Origin: an uncultured Eubacterium sp.
GTDB lineage: Bacteria > Bacillota > Clostridia > Lachnospirales > Lachnospiraceae
Reading direction: 5' to 3'
NCBI GenBank assembly: GCA_910584795.1
Contig: CAJUBZ010000006.1
Span: 86,099 to 150,098 of the forward strand
Length of the DNA: 64,000 bases
A program made the position numbers and the translations under genes. Below the pieces are notes generated by a model. That model was not told the DNA's origin. It saw nothing but the letters and a program-made list of their open reading frames with translations, and did no database searches. Below, piece by piece: positions 36,601 to 44,747 of the stretch; the first letter of the stretch is position 1; each line of letters begins with the position of its first letter.

Positions 36601-39600
36601 TTATGCATGTCCGGACGACGATGATGAATTGTTCTGTAAGTTTAGAGCATTTGATCAGTATTCAGGACATTCATGGGCAGGTGGATACGCTGATAGTGAC
36701 TCCGGTAACAATCAGGAGTCGGCATCAGAAGCGTTATTCAGCTGGGTAGGTATGTATCTCTGGGGAGAGGCTACACAGAATACAAAATATATTGATGCCG
36801 GAGCATATGGATTCACAACAGAGATGGATGCCATTGAGCAGTACTGGTTTGATTATGATGAGACAAACTGGCTACCAGAGTATCCGTTTGAAGGTACGGG
36901 TCAGATTTATGGCGCATCCATGGGATATGGAACATTCTTTGGAGGACAGCCATTATATATATATGGTATTCAGTGGCTGCCGATTTCAGAATACCTTACA
37001 AACTACGGCATGAATCAGGAAAAATGTGCGAAGATTTATCAGGGATTATGGGACGATACAAATTATGCCATCGAGATTGAAAAGCGTATATATGCGCAAT
37101 TAGTTGCAGAAGGAAAACAGGAAGAGGCTGACACATGGCATAATTGGGAAACTTATGCAACACCTGACAATGGATGGCAGCATATTACATGGCCATTCCT
37201 TTCACAGACAGATGCGAAGAGAGCTTACGAGACATTTGAGGCAAATGTAACAAAGGTACAGACAGAAGATAGAGCAAACACATTATGGTTCATTTCCGCA
37301 ATGGATGCTTATGGATATAGAACAAATGATTATATGGTCGTTGGAGATATTCAGGGATCTGTATATGTAAAAGATGGAAAGTATACTGCCCAGGTATGGA
37401 ATCCAACAGAGAAGACACAGACAGTAACCATAAAGAAAGCTGACGGAACAGCCGTTGGTACAGCAGCCATTGGATCAAAGGCTACAGTGGCATTTGAGAT
37501 TCAAGAAAATTCTGAGTTACAACAGGCTGCAACACCAATTATTAAAGCAACATCGGTAGCAGAAGGAACCGTAACAGATAATATATCGGGAATTGTAACA
37601 TTTGATGATACACAGATGGTAGAACTTTCTACAACGGATGAAGGAGTGACGATTTACTATACAACAGATGGAAGTACTCCGACAACAGAATCCGCTGTAT
37701 ACGAAGGGAAATTCCTTGTTTCAAGTAACACGACAATTAAAGCAATTGCAATCGGTGATGGATATATTGATTCGGCATATTCTTCGGCAGTTGTGAAGAT
37801 TGATGGGGATAAAGTCGAAAGCAGCGAAAACCTTGCATTAAATAAAAAGGTATTTGCTTCATCAACAGATGGAGGCAAGGTTCCTGAAAATGCAGTGGAC
37901 GGCAATGAAGGAACAATGTGGCAGGGAGATTCAGCAGATGATGAATATTTCCAGGTAGATCTTGGAAGTGTGCAGGCTGTCAATACCGTTAATATTTTGT
38001 GGGAAGCTGCATATGCAGAAAAATATGAGATACAGGTATCGGTAGATGGAGAGATTTGGGAAACAGTAGCAAAAGAAAGTGGTATGGCAGGATGGATGAC
38101 TTCAAACTTTGCCGCTGTGAATGCAAGATATGTGAGAATGCAGGGTGTTCAGAGAGGAACACAATATGGATACGGTATTAAAGAGTTCGAAGTATACGGA
38201 GCACTTCAGGCTGTAGCACCGGTTGTATCACCTGTGAGTGGCACTTATGAAGGAAATCAGACCATTACAATGTCTACAACGGTGAAAGGCTCTGAAATAA
38301 AATATACACTCGATGGAAGTGAGCCGACAGAAAATTCTTTAACATATACAGAACCAATTACAGTTGAAAAATCAACTGTAGTGAAAGCAATAACATATAG
38401 AAAAGGAATGATTCTATCAGATACGACAGAGGCGATTATTATTGTAAAAGGAACAATCGCACTGAATAAATTACAAGCAAATATTGCAATTGACAGAACT
38501 GTACAGCTTGCTGCATATACAGATATGGCTGTGAAATGGACAAGCAGTGATGAAAGTATTGCAACAGTAGATGAAAATGGACTTGTTACAGGTATCAAAC
38601 CGGGAAATGTAGATATTATTGCTGAGATTCCGAATGGAAAGAGTGAAACATGCAAGATAACAGTAACACCACCGGTACATATTGAGAGCATATCTCTTTC
38701 TTCTACATCATTAGAAATGAGAAATAAGTCTTCACAGACTTTAATTGTTACAGTAAATCCAGAAGATACAACAGATGATACAACTGCAATATGGAAATCA
38801 TCTGATGAAAGTGTATTGATTGTTAATGAGAATGGAACGATTACAGCAAAGAGTGAAGGAACAGCAATAGTTACAGTTACTGTAGGAACATTTACTGCAC
38901 AATGTGAGGTCGTTGTCGGACCGGCAGCAACAGTAAAAGAAATGCTTGCAGATGAATTGTATAATGCAGCCTTAGGTAAACAAGTGGATATTTCGTCAAT
39001 ATATGTAAATGAAGGCAGTCAGACAACGGATGTTCTTACAGATGGAAATATTGACGGTTCTTACGTATCTACGGACTGGGATAAATCTCGAACATCAGAA
39101 TACTTGTTAGTAGACCTTGGCGCGGATTATGAAACTAAAGGTCTTGACATGGTAGCATTAAAGTTTGTAAATGAAGCAACATTTTGTAATGATTATGAAA
39201 TTCAGTATTCAGAAAATGGTGTTGATTTTAAGACAGTAGCAGAGGTGAATGATGTTCAATATTCAGATACAGATGAAGGACTTTACAGTGTCAAGATAGA
39301 TGCAAAACAGGCAGCATTACAGACTGCAAAAACCCGATATGTGAAAGTTGTCATGAAAGGAAATAAGAACTGGGGCTTCCAGTTTAGAGAAGTGGCAGTT
39401 TTAAGTACAGAACAGGAGCTGAATTACACAGAAACAAAGAAATGTGATGCTCCTGCAGGTTTCAGTGCAGTTTCTGATAATCCAAGTGAGATTACATATA
39501 CCATCAAAGCTGGTGTAAATCAGGAAGGATACAAATATATTGTTCTTGTAGATGGCAAACGAGTTAATGAAGGTGTAGATGCAGGAACATATACGATTAA

Positions 39601-40732
39601 GAATGTAGAACGGGGAAATCATGAACTACAGGTAATGTCATATTATGAAGGAACATATTCAGATCCATTAAGTGCTAATGTGTTTGTTGAGGACGGTTCA
39701 CTGATATATTACATTGACAGTGATATGAATCTTGCAAAAGGTTCGGATGTTACAGTAGAAAGCATCTATGAAAACGAGGGAAGTCAGGATCCAAAAACGC
39801 TTACAGATGGTAAAATATCTAAAGATTTAGGAAACGTTGTGGAAACTGTATGGGGTGAAAAGACAGCAACAATTACCATTGATTTAGGAAAGAATATCAG
39901 TAAGAATATGATTGACGAAATCATTATGGCATTTAAGGCTGATAACACGTATGCAACAGAATACAATGTTCAGTTCTCTGAGGATGGAACTAATTATGAG
40001 AAAGTACTGGAAAAAACAGATGTTGCATACAAAGAGGCTTTAGAAGATAAAATTGATGTAAGCAATTATTCTAAGGAAACAGTAAGATATGTCAAAGTTA
40101 ATCTTACAGATGGAAATTGTACATGGGGATATCAGTTATCAGAAATTGCTGTGATGAAGAAGAATATTAATATTAATTCTAATATTAATGTAGAAGGATA
40201 TCAGATTAGCGTAGCACATGAAGGATTCAGAGTTGTAGGTTCTGTAGAAGATACAATTAACAATCAAAAAGTTAAGAGCTGGGGATTTATATATGCCCTT
40301 GCAAATGTAAATGGTAAAGATACAGGTATTGTAGATGATGATGTTTTTGTAAGAGGTGATAATTATTATGTAAAAGCATATCAGTCAACTGCAAACGGTA
40401 TATTACAGGATAGGTATTCAGAATCTGAGACTGCAACGAACTATGCAAGAGTTATGAAATTTGGTGCCTTTACCGTCAGTGCATACACTGCAAAATATAA
40501 GGTAAGAGCTTATGCATTATTGGAAGATGGAACTTATGTATATAGTAAGCTGGTAAACTTTAGTGTGTTTGAAGTGGCAAGTTATATGTATGATAATAGA
40601 ATTATGAGTACAAAAGCAGAACATGATTATCTTTATGACAAGATATTGACGAAGGTTCAGCCAGATTATAAATACATTGATAAAGACTGGTCACCAATTG
40701 TAAAACCGGTTAGTTTCAAGATAATACCTTAA
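33695..40732 (+). CDS. Giant secreted GH81 endo-beta-1,3-glucanase with multiple binding modules
   Basis: A 2345-residue exported enzyme with a signal peptide ending near NINA (about 1-31). Modules: discoidin (F5/8 C) 1 at about 37-289, split by a beta-module insert (131-245); discoidin 2 (304-459); GH81 catalytic domain (about 482-1210) followed by a small beta-sandwich; CHB_HEX-like 1 (1279-1370); discoidin 3 (1379-1504); CHB_HEX-like 2 (1507-1586); two BIG2-like Ig domains (1586-1742); discoidin 4 (1755-1906); Fn3-like (1918-1999); discoidin 5 (2010-2156); and an unassigned C-terminal domain. The candidate general acid is Asp933 in CDHHFTYG and the general base Glu1008 in GNNQESASEA. It lacks the Lys-rich tail and sortase motif. 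A GGAGG site precedes ATG 33695. Confidence 0.93.
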   Translation: MRSLWKKVTSVVLVAAMIVTICPQGKLFNINADDINEPYNISYGRPVYASSQNGNDAPENAVDGDDKSRWQAAQSDKNEWFYVDLGKEANIDHLYIHWEAARAKSYEIQFSNDEENWNTVYTKGKGQQTTPTEPTGMSISYEVQKMADGVGTILAHWTSVDNATYAVYVDEVGEDHYATAPDGYKFSNHGPNQGQMNLSQGMHKLIVIALDKDTKQEVGRGEMDIEVEEGAGGEEEEEETSGEIVDKSKETITFNELTTEQKKARYVRIVCTERSIDYGCSFYEFQVYGTDGMVKRPEDYGTNLALNKTVTAKYNDVIQDGNVIRQVNVRDEWWMYDSDGNLMEGAYDNVKPENAVDGNSNTTWTSYQGDDQWIYVDLEKEYTIGRVVLNWNADAGKIYDVQVSSDAKNWKTVHRVLKGSAYKKDNFTMYQENVRYVRMFGYTKVEHGSGFGVSDFEVYEYREGDSKENETIPELPKREIISNPNGKGSYVSGEMYNEKNKLPTFVNEENVKTPVDSNSWWSSAMIQVYSNLLCSTPLKTNFSKKGLGVLTATAGWVGVRTENDLGTDQSTETGRDFYITPENFDANSGYDRVEDYGDYSVKLGLMDDNELQMTSTVVKGSPYIFSEFCNNTVAYISGSTITELFDGNGNPILANKGDTVITDHIGFTSVDEENAKAKNDGAYYCVNVPEGTQFKVMVAGSNYKIKVTFPSAKENYMSVAAMTKKTDIDSYYKHGYAFVTNTHVDYSYNHDNSKIITTYTATTEVKRSGFSNVTMHCMFPHQWKHTDEADNPVAVYPSIRGDMKSIWANVYHTTQQFSGLLPTFAKPDSEMFNNEEMIDYLNQVVASKVNAAPVSDAYWEGKNVHPLAISAIMADQLGETEIKEKLLAKLKSIMVDWFNYDGEDDRCYLIYNKDWGTVYYPDSAYGANAAICDHHFTYGYFMFGAAVLATYDKEFYNEYKDMVEILVRDYACPDDDDELFCKFRAFDQYSGHSWAGGYADSDSGNNQESASEALFSWVGMYLWGEATQNTKYIDAGAYGFTTEMDAIEQYWFDYDETNWLPEYPFEGTGQIYGASMGYGTFFGGQPLYIYGIQWLPISEYLTNYGMNQEKCAKIYQGLWDDTNYAIEIEKRIYAQLVAEGKQEEADTWHNWETYATPDNGWQHITWPFLSQTDAKRAYETFEANVTKVQTEDRANTLWFISAMDAYGYRTNDYMVVGDIQGSVYVKDGKYTAQVWNPTEKTQTVTIKKADGTAVGTAAIGSKATVAFEIQENSELQQAATPIIKATSVAEGTVTDNISGIVTFDDTQMVELSTTDEGVTIYYTTDGSTPTTESAVYEGKFLVSSNTTIKAIAIGDGYIDSAYSSAVVKIDGDKVESSENLALNKKVFASSTDGGKVPENAVDGNEGTMWQGDSADDEYFQVDLGSVQAVNTVNILWEAAYAEKYEIQVSVDGEIWETVAKESGMAGWMTSNFAAVNARYVRMQGVQRGTQYGYGIKEFEVYGALQAVAPVVSPVSGTYEGNQTITMSTTVKGSEIKYTLDGSEPTENSLTYTEPITVEKSTVVKAITYRKGMILSDTTEAIIIVKGTIALNKLQANIAIDRTVQLAAYTDMAVKWTSSDESIATVDENGLVTGIKPGNVDIIAEIPNGKSETCKITVTPPVHIESISLSSTSLEMRNKSSQTLIVTVNPEDTTDDTTAIWKSSDESVLIVNENGTITAKSEGTAIVTVTVGTFTAQCEVVVGPAATVKEMLADELYNAALGKQVDISSIYVNEGSQTTDVLTDGNIDGSYVSTDWDKSRTSEYLLVDLGADYETKGLDMVALKFVNEATFCNDYEIQYSENGVDFKTVAEVNDVQYSDTDEGLYSVKIDAKQAALQTAKTRYVKVVMKGNKNWGFQFREVAVLSTEQELNYTETKKCDAPAGFSAVSDNPSEITYTIKAGVNQEGYKYIVLVDGKRVNEGVDAGTYTIKNVERGNHELQVMSYYEGTYSDPLSANVFVEDGSLIYYIDSDMNLAKGSDVTVESIYENEGSQDPKTLTDGKISKDLGNVVETVWGEKTATITIDLGKNISKNMIDEIIMAFKADNTYATEYNVQFSEDGTNYEKVLEKTDVAYKEALEDKIDVSNYSKETVRYVKVNLTDGNCTWGYQLSEIAVMKKNININSNINVEGYQISVAHEGFRVVGSVEDTINNQKVKSWGFIYALANVNGKDTGIVDDDVFVRGDNYYVKAYQSTANGILQDRYSESETATNYARVMKFGAFTVSAYTAKYKVRAYALLEDGTYVYSKLVNFSVFEVASYMYDNRIMSTKAEHDYLYDKILTKVQPDYKYIDKDWSPIVKPVSFKIIP

Positions 40733-40763
40733 AGAAATAGCGTAATATAAACTTTTAAGTGAC

Positions 40764-40828
40764 CGGCTGGGTTTTGAAACAGATTAATTATCAGATAATT
40801 AATTTTTCAAAATCCAGCCGTTTTTTTT
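40764..40828 (+). terminator. Terminator of the GH81 gene
   Basis: CGGCTGGGTTTTGAAA (40764-40779) pairs with TTTCAAAATCCAGCCG (40805-40820), with an inner ATTAATTA/TAATTAAT stem and eight T after it. Confidence 0.92.
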
Positions 40829-40857
40829 GTATTAATTAAAAATATGTTTAATACTCT

Positions 40858-40924
40858 TTTGTCGAAAGTTTTTTTTGTTTCCATTCTCTCTTCGACAGAC
40901 TTTTTTTATCTGAGATAATATAAT
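40858..40924 (+). promoter_or_regulatory. Spo0A-controlled promoter of spoIIGA-sigE
   Basis: A perfect 0A box TTTGTCGAA (40858-40866) and an inverted one-mismatch box TTCGACAGA (40891-40899) lie upstream of TATAAT (40919-40924). No good -35 hexamer is present, and the second box sits about 20 bp before the -10. This matches the known Spo0A-activated spoIIG type. Confidence 0.78.
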
Positions 40925-40945
40925 GTATCAAAAGGGGTGAGATAG

Positions 40946-41716
40946 ATATACATATATTTAGATGTTTACTTTTTCTATAATTTTATCTTAGATTTTTCCG
41001 TATTATTTGTCGTGAGAAATATTTTAAAAATAAAAAAATCAGTATTCAGATTGATATTATCAGCAATATTAGGTGGTCTTTATGCAGTGATAATGTTATT
41101 TATTCCGCAGGTTATATTGATTGGGGAATTCGTGACATATATTGCTGCGATTGAGATCATGGTATGGATTGCTTTTGGGAAAAGCAGTATGAAAGAAAAT
41201 ATAAAAAAAGTGCTGTTCATTTATCTGGTTACATTTTTACTGAATGGAATTATTAATATTTTTCATGTGGAAGATAATATGTGGAAGGTGCTGTTTATTG
41301 TACTGATATCTTGTGGAATTATGATTGTCGGTATAAAAAAAGTGATGGAGATGATAGGGGAGGAGTCTGTCAGGTACATAGTCAAAATAATACAAGGAAA
41401 TAAATCTGTATCTGTAAAGGCTTTGAAAGATACAGGGAATCATCTGACAGATCCGCTTACCAGCAAACCGGTATCTATTATAGAGAAGGATATTCTATAT
41501 GCGTTGATAGAAAATACAGAAAAAAAGCTTTATGTACCATTTCAGTCAGTGGGGAAGTCCCATGGTCTTATGGAAACTTATATTGTTGAACAGATAGAAT
41601 TAGATGGAAAACAATATCATAATGCAGAGATTGGGGTGTTTGAAGGCAAATTAAGTAAAAACAATGAATATCAAATGATCTTACATCCAAAATTATTTGA
41701 GTCAGGGGGAAAATAA
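40946..41716 (+). CDS. spoIIGA: Sporulation sigma-E processing peptidase SpoIIGA
   Basis: A membrane aspartic protease that cleaves the pro-sequence of pro-sigma-E in the mother cell. It has about five membrane segments, then a cytoplasmic protease domain with the catalytic Asp in KDTGNHLTDP. The family-typical N-terminus (IYLDVYFFYNFILDF) is in frame from 40946, but the first codon there is ATA. AAAGGGGTGAG (40931-40940 onward) is correctly spaced for it, and an in-frame TAG lies at 40943. The first standard start, GTG 41012, would remove the first membrane segment and has no ribosome site. The 40946 start is therefore inferred. sigE follows directly. Confidence 0.85.
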   Translation: MYIYLDVYFFYNFILDFSVLFVVRNILKIKKSVFRLILSAILGGLYAVIMLFIPQVILIGEFVTYIAAIEIMVWIAFGKSSMKENIKKVLFIYLVTFLLNGIINIFHVEDNMWKVLFIVLISCGIMIVGIKKVMEMIGEESVRYIVKIIQGNKSVSVKALKDTGNHLTDPLTSKPVSIIEKDILYALIENTEKKLYVPFQSVGKSHGLMETYIVEQIELDGKQYHNAEIGVFEGKLSKNNEYQMILHPKLFESGGK

Positions 41717-41717
41717 T

Positions 41718-42455
41718 TTGATTAATATTACTAATTTGAGAAAATTATGCTTTAAGAATCTTTCGTTTCTCAGGGGGATTCTGTATTCCAAAAAAGGAGA
41801 AATCTATTATATTGGAGGCAATGATGTTTTACCTCCGCCTTTAGAAAGTGAAGAAGAAGCATTATGCATTCACAATATTATTGAAAATGACGATCAGGAC
41901 AGCAGGGCAAAACTGATAGAACATAATTTAAGGCTGGTTGTATATATTGCAAAGAAGTTTGATAATACAGGTGTAGGTGTGGAAGATTTAATATCTATTG
42001 GTTCTATTGGATTAATTAAAGGAATTAATACATTTAATCCTACTAAAAATATTAAACTTGCAACATATGCGTCCAGATGTATTGAAAATGAAATTTTAAT
42101 GTATTTAAGAAAAAATAATAAAACAAAATTGGAAGTTTCAATTGACGAACCATTAAATGTAGACTGGGATGGAAATGAACTATTGTTGTCTGATATTTTG
42201 GGAACTGAAGAAGATATAATTTCAAAGGATATAGAAAGTGAAGTAGAGAAAAAACTATTGTATAAAGCAATTGAAAAATTAAATCAAAGAGAACGGGTAA
42301 TTGTTGAAATGCGATATGGATTAAATAACGTTGATGGAGAAGAAATGACTCAAAAAGAAGTGGCAGACAGTTTGGGAATTTCCCAATCTTACATATCAAG
42401 ACTGGAAAAAAAGATAATTAAACGATTAAAAAGGGAAATTGTCAAATATGAATGA
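41718..42455 (+). CDS. sigE: Pro-sigma-E, mother-cell sporulation sigma factor
   Basis: The first mother-cell sigma factor of sporulation, made as an inactive precursor. The 245 residues begin with a basic/hydrophobic pro-peptide (about 1-25), then YYIGGNDVLPPPL, which flanks the SpoIIGA cleavage zone. Region 2 follows (DLISIGSIGLIKG, YASRCIENEILMYL), then region 4 with a helix-turn-helix (ISQSYISRLEKK). The start is TTG 41718 after AGGGGGAAAA, one base after the spoIIGA stop; an upstream TTG at 41697 lies inside spoIIGA. Confidence 0.95.
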   Translation: MINITNLRKLCFKNLSFLRGILYSKKGEIYYIGGNDVLPPPLESEEEALCIHNIIENDDQDSRAKLIEHNLRLVVYIAKKFDNTGVGVEDLISIGSIGLIKGINTFNPTKNIKLATYASRCIENEILMYLRKNNKTKLEVSIDEPLNVDWDGNELLLSDILGTEEDIISKDIESEVEKKLLYKAIEKLNQRERVIVEMRYGLNNVDGEEMTQKEVADSLGISQSYISRLEKKIIKRLKREIVKYE

Positions 42456-42493
42456 GAATAAGAAAAAATAAAATAAAAATAAATAGGAATGAA

Positions 42494-42523
42494 GTATAAA
42501 GAGCCAGAATTTCGGACACCATA
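42494..42523 (+). promoter_or_regulatory. Sigma-F/sigma-G-like promoter of sigG
   Basis: GTATA (42494-42498), 15 nt, then GGACACCAT (42514-42522) approximates the GYATA-N16-GGNNANANT forespore consensus, with one -10 mismatch. It lies 35 bp before the sigG ATG. The match is imperfect, so it is a candidate only. Confidence 0.45.
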
Positions 42524-42556
42524 TTTTATGAAGAAATATGGAAAGTAGGAAATAAT

Positions 42557-43333
42557 ATGGCTCTTTTTAAAGTAGAAATATGTGGTGTAAATACATCAAA
42601 ATTACCGTTGTTAACGGAAAAAGAAAAGAAGGAATTGTTTCAGGAAATTAAAAAGGGAAACATGGAAGCAAGAGAAAAATATATCAGGGGAAATCTTAGA
42701 TTAGTTCTCAGTATATTACAGAGGTTTTCTAACAGTAATGAAAATGTAGATGATTTGTTCCAGATAGGATGTATAGGATTGATAAAGGCAGTAGATAATT
42801 TTGATGACACATTAAATGTGAAATTCTCAACATATGCAGTGCCTATGATTTCAGGAGAGTTAAAAAGATTTTTAAGGGATAATGCGGCAATCAGAGTGAG
42901 CCGTTCTATTAAGGATACTGCATATAAGGCGATATATTGTAAAGAAAATATAATGAAAACAAGTAACAGAGAGCCGACTATCAGTGAAATTGCAGAAAGC
43001 ATTGGAGCTACAACAGATGAGGTAATCTATGCTTTAGATGCGATACAAAGTCCTGTTTCTTTATATGATCCGGTATATGATCAGGGAGGAGATACTCTCT
43101 ATGTCATGGATCAGATTAGTGATAAGAAGAATAAGGAAGAAAACTGGGTAGAGAATATTGTTTTAAAAGAAGCTTTAGACGGATTAAATGAAAGAGAAAG
43201 AAAAATTATAGATATGAGATTCTTTAATGGAAAAACACAGATGGAGATTGCTGACGAAATAGGAATTTCACAGGCACAGGTTAGCCGTTTAGAGAAAAAT
43301 GCCATAAAAAGCATGAGAAATTATATCAAGTAG
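42557..43333 (+). CDS. sigG: Sigma-G, late forespore sigma factor
   Basis: Directs late forespore transcription, including spore DNA-protection and germination genes. The 258 residues carry the sigma-G-specific N-terminus KVEICGVNTSKLP, region 2 (DDLFQIGCIGLIKAVDNFD), the conserved IRVSRSIKDTAY segment, and a region 4 helix-turn-helix (ISQAQVSRLEK). AGTAGGAAA precedes ATG 42557. It lies 100 bp after sigE, the usual spoIIGA-sigE-sigG order. Confidence 0.95.
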   Translation: MALFKVEICGVNTSKLPLLTEKEKKELFQEIKKGNMEAREKYIRGNLRLVLSILQRFSNSNENVDDLFQIGCIGLIKAVDNFDDTLNVKFSTYAVPMISGELKRFLRDNAAIRVSRSIKDTAYKAIYCKENIMKTSNREPTISEIAESIGATTDEVIYALDAIQSPVSLYDPVYDQGGDTLYVMDQISDKKNKEENWVENIVLKEALDGLNERERKIIDMRFFNGKTQMEIADEIGISQAQVSRLEKNAIKSMRNYIK

Positions 43334-43340
43334 AAAATAT

Positions 43341-43370
43341 GTGAATACTATAAATAAAAATGGTATTCAC
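43341..43370 (+). promoter_or_regulatory. Hairpin abutting the ylmC start codon
   Basis: GTGAATAC (43341-43348) and GTATTCAC (43363-43370) form a perfect 8-bp stem that ends exactly at the ATG at 43371. No T-run follows. It may mask or replace a ribosome site. Confidence 0.5.
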
Positions 43371-43631
43371 ATGCGAATTGAAGAATTAAGAAGAAAAGAA
43401 GTTATCAACAGTTGTGATTGCAGGATTTTAGGCTGTGTTCATGATTTAGAGTTTGATATTTGTACTGGCTGTATTAAAGCTATCATTGTTCAGGGACCGA
43501 GTAAATGGTGTGGACTAATATGTAGTGAATTTGAATTTATTATTCCGTTTCAGTGTATTGTTCAGGTAGGACCAGATATTATTTTGGTAAAAGTCAACGA
43601 AAAAGAGGTGAAACATAAGATTAAAATATAA
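43371..43631 (+). CDS. ylmC: YlmC/YmxH-family PRC-barrel sporulation protein
   Basis: A small (86-residue) PRC-barrel-like protein of the YlmC/YmxH family, beginning MRIEELRRKEVINSCDCRILG as family members do. Its biochemical role is unknown, but it is conserved next to sporulation sigma genes. The start at ATG 43371 is chosen by family alignment; an in-frame GTG at 43341 would add ten residues encoded by the hairpin. Neither has a convincing ribosome-binding site. Confidence 0.8.
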   Translation: MRIEELRRKEVINSCDCRILGCVHDLEFDICTGCIKAIIVQGPSKWCGLICSEFEFIIPFQCIVQVGPDIILVKVNEKEVKHKIKI

Positions 43632-43642
43632 GATGAAATATC

Positions 43643-43671
43643 TTGACCAAAGTGGTTTGTTTCTTTATAAT
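43643..43671 (+). promoter_or_regulatory. nrdR promoter
   Basis: TTGACC (43643-43648), a 17-nt spacer and TATAAT (43666-43671). Confidence 0.72.
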
Positions 43672-43717
43672 GATGTTATGTGAACTAAAGTGACAATATA
43701 TTGTAGGAGGCAGACCA

Positions 43718-44167
43718 ATGAAGTGTCCATATTGTGGGGAAGAAAATATAAAGGTCATTGACTCAAGACCGGCAGATGATAATAATGCAATCAGACGTAG
43801 AAGACAATGTGAAAAATGTAAAAAAAGATTTACAACTTATGAGAAAGTAGAGACAATTCCACTGATTGTTATAAAAAAAGATAATATCAGAGAACAATAT
43901 GACAGAGGGAAAATAGAGGCGGGGATTTTACGCTCCTGTCATAAAAGACCTGTGTCCTATGAACAGATTATGTCTGCTGTAGAAGATATAGAAAATGCTA
44001 TTTTCAATATGGAGCAGAAAGAAATATCCAGTACGATTATTGGTGAATTGGTTATGGACCGATTAAAAAATTTAGATCAGGTAGCATATGTTCGATTTGC
44101 ATCTGTGTATAGAGAGTTTAAAGATGTGAACACGTTTATGGATGAGTTGACAAAACTATTAAAGTAA
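43718..44167 (+). CDS. nrdR: Transcriptional repressor NrdR
   Basis: A nucleotide-sensing repressor of ribonucleotide reductase genes. The 149 residues comprise an N-terminal zinc ribbon (CPYCGEEN and CEKCKKRF, four Cys) with the invariant VIDSRPADD and RRRRQCEKC segments, then an ATP-cone domain (about 47-137) that binds dATP/ATP. TAGGAGG precedes ATG 43718. No nrd gene is in the window. Confidence 0.96.
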   Translation: MKCPYCGEENIKVIDSRPADDNNAIRRRRQCEKCKKRFTTYEKVETIPLIVIKKDNIREQYDRGKIEAGILRSCHKRPVSYEQIMSAVEDIENAIFNMEQKEISSTIIGELVMDRLKNLDQVAYVRFASVYREFKDVNTFMDELTKLLK

Positions 44168-44191
44168 CTATTACGCAGTTAGGAGGACAGA

Positions 44192-44692
44192 ATGCTGGAG
44201 CGATTTTATCCGGACGAATATTTAAAGTCCATAGATGAAGTTGATTTTGAAAAATATTATGAGCAGGGAATTCGTGGGATTATTTCTGATATTGATAATA
44301 CACTGGTACCTCATGGATTTCCGGCAGATAATCATATAATTAAAGTTTTTGAAAAAATAAGAAATTTGGGATTAGATACCTGTCTGATATCTAATAATGA
44401 TGAGCCTAGAGTGAAACCATTTGCAGAAGCAGTGCGCTCAAAGTACATATTTGATGCACATAAACCAGGCAAGAAAAATTATATGAAAGCAATGGAGTTG
44501 ATGGGAACTAATAAAGATACAACATTGTTTTTAGGAGATCAGATTTTTACAGATGTCTGGGGTGCTAACAGAACAGGAATACATTCTGTTATGTTGGAGA
44601 GAATTAATCCGAAAGAAGAGATACAAATTGTCTTAAAGCGAATTCCGGAAAAGTTTATATTGTGGAGATGGAAGAAGAAAAATAAAAAGTAG
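44192..44692 (+). CDS. yqeG: YqeG-family HAD IIIA phosphatase
   Basis: A 166-residue HAD-superfamily hydrolase with motif I DIDNTLVPHG (nucleophile Asp near residue 33), motif II ISNND and motif III/IV GDQIFTDVWGANR. The substrate is not established. It is commonly linked to aroE and efp in Firmicutes, as here. TTAGGAGG precedes ATG 44192. It probably shares the nrdR transcript and ends at a terminator before minus-strand aroE. Confidence 0.88.
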   Translation: MLERFYPDEYLKSIDEVDFEKYYEQGIRGIISDIDNTLVPHGFPADNHIIKVFEKIRNLGLDTCLISNNDEPRVKPFAEAVRSKYIFDAHKPGKKNYMKAMELMGTNKDTTLFLGDQIFTDVWGANRTGIHSVMLERINPKEEIQIVLKRIPEKFILWRWKKKNKK

Positions 44693-44697
44693 AATAA

Positions 44698-44737
44698 AGG
44701 ACTAAAGACTGTATTGTACAGGATTTAGTCCTTTTTG
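44698..44737. terminator. Terminator between yqeG (+) and aroE (-)
   Basis: AGGACTAAA (44698-44706) pairs with TTTAGTCCT (44724-44732), followed by TTTT. The two genes converge here. Confidence 0.7.
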
Positions 44738-44747
44738 ATTGTACAAT

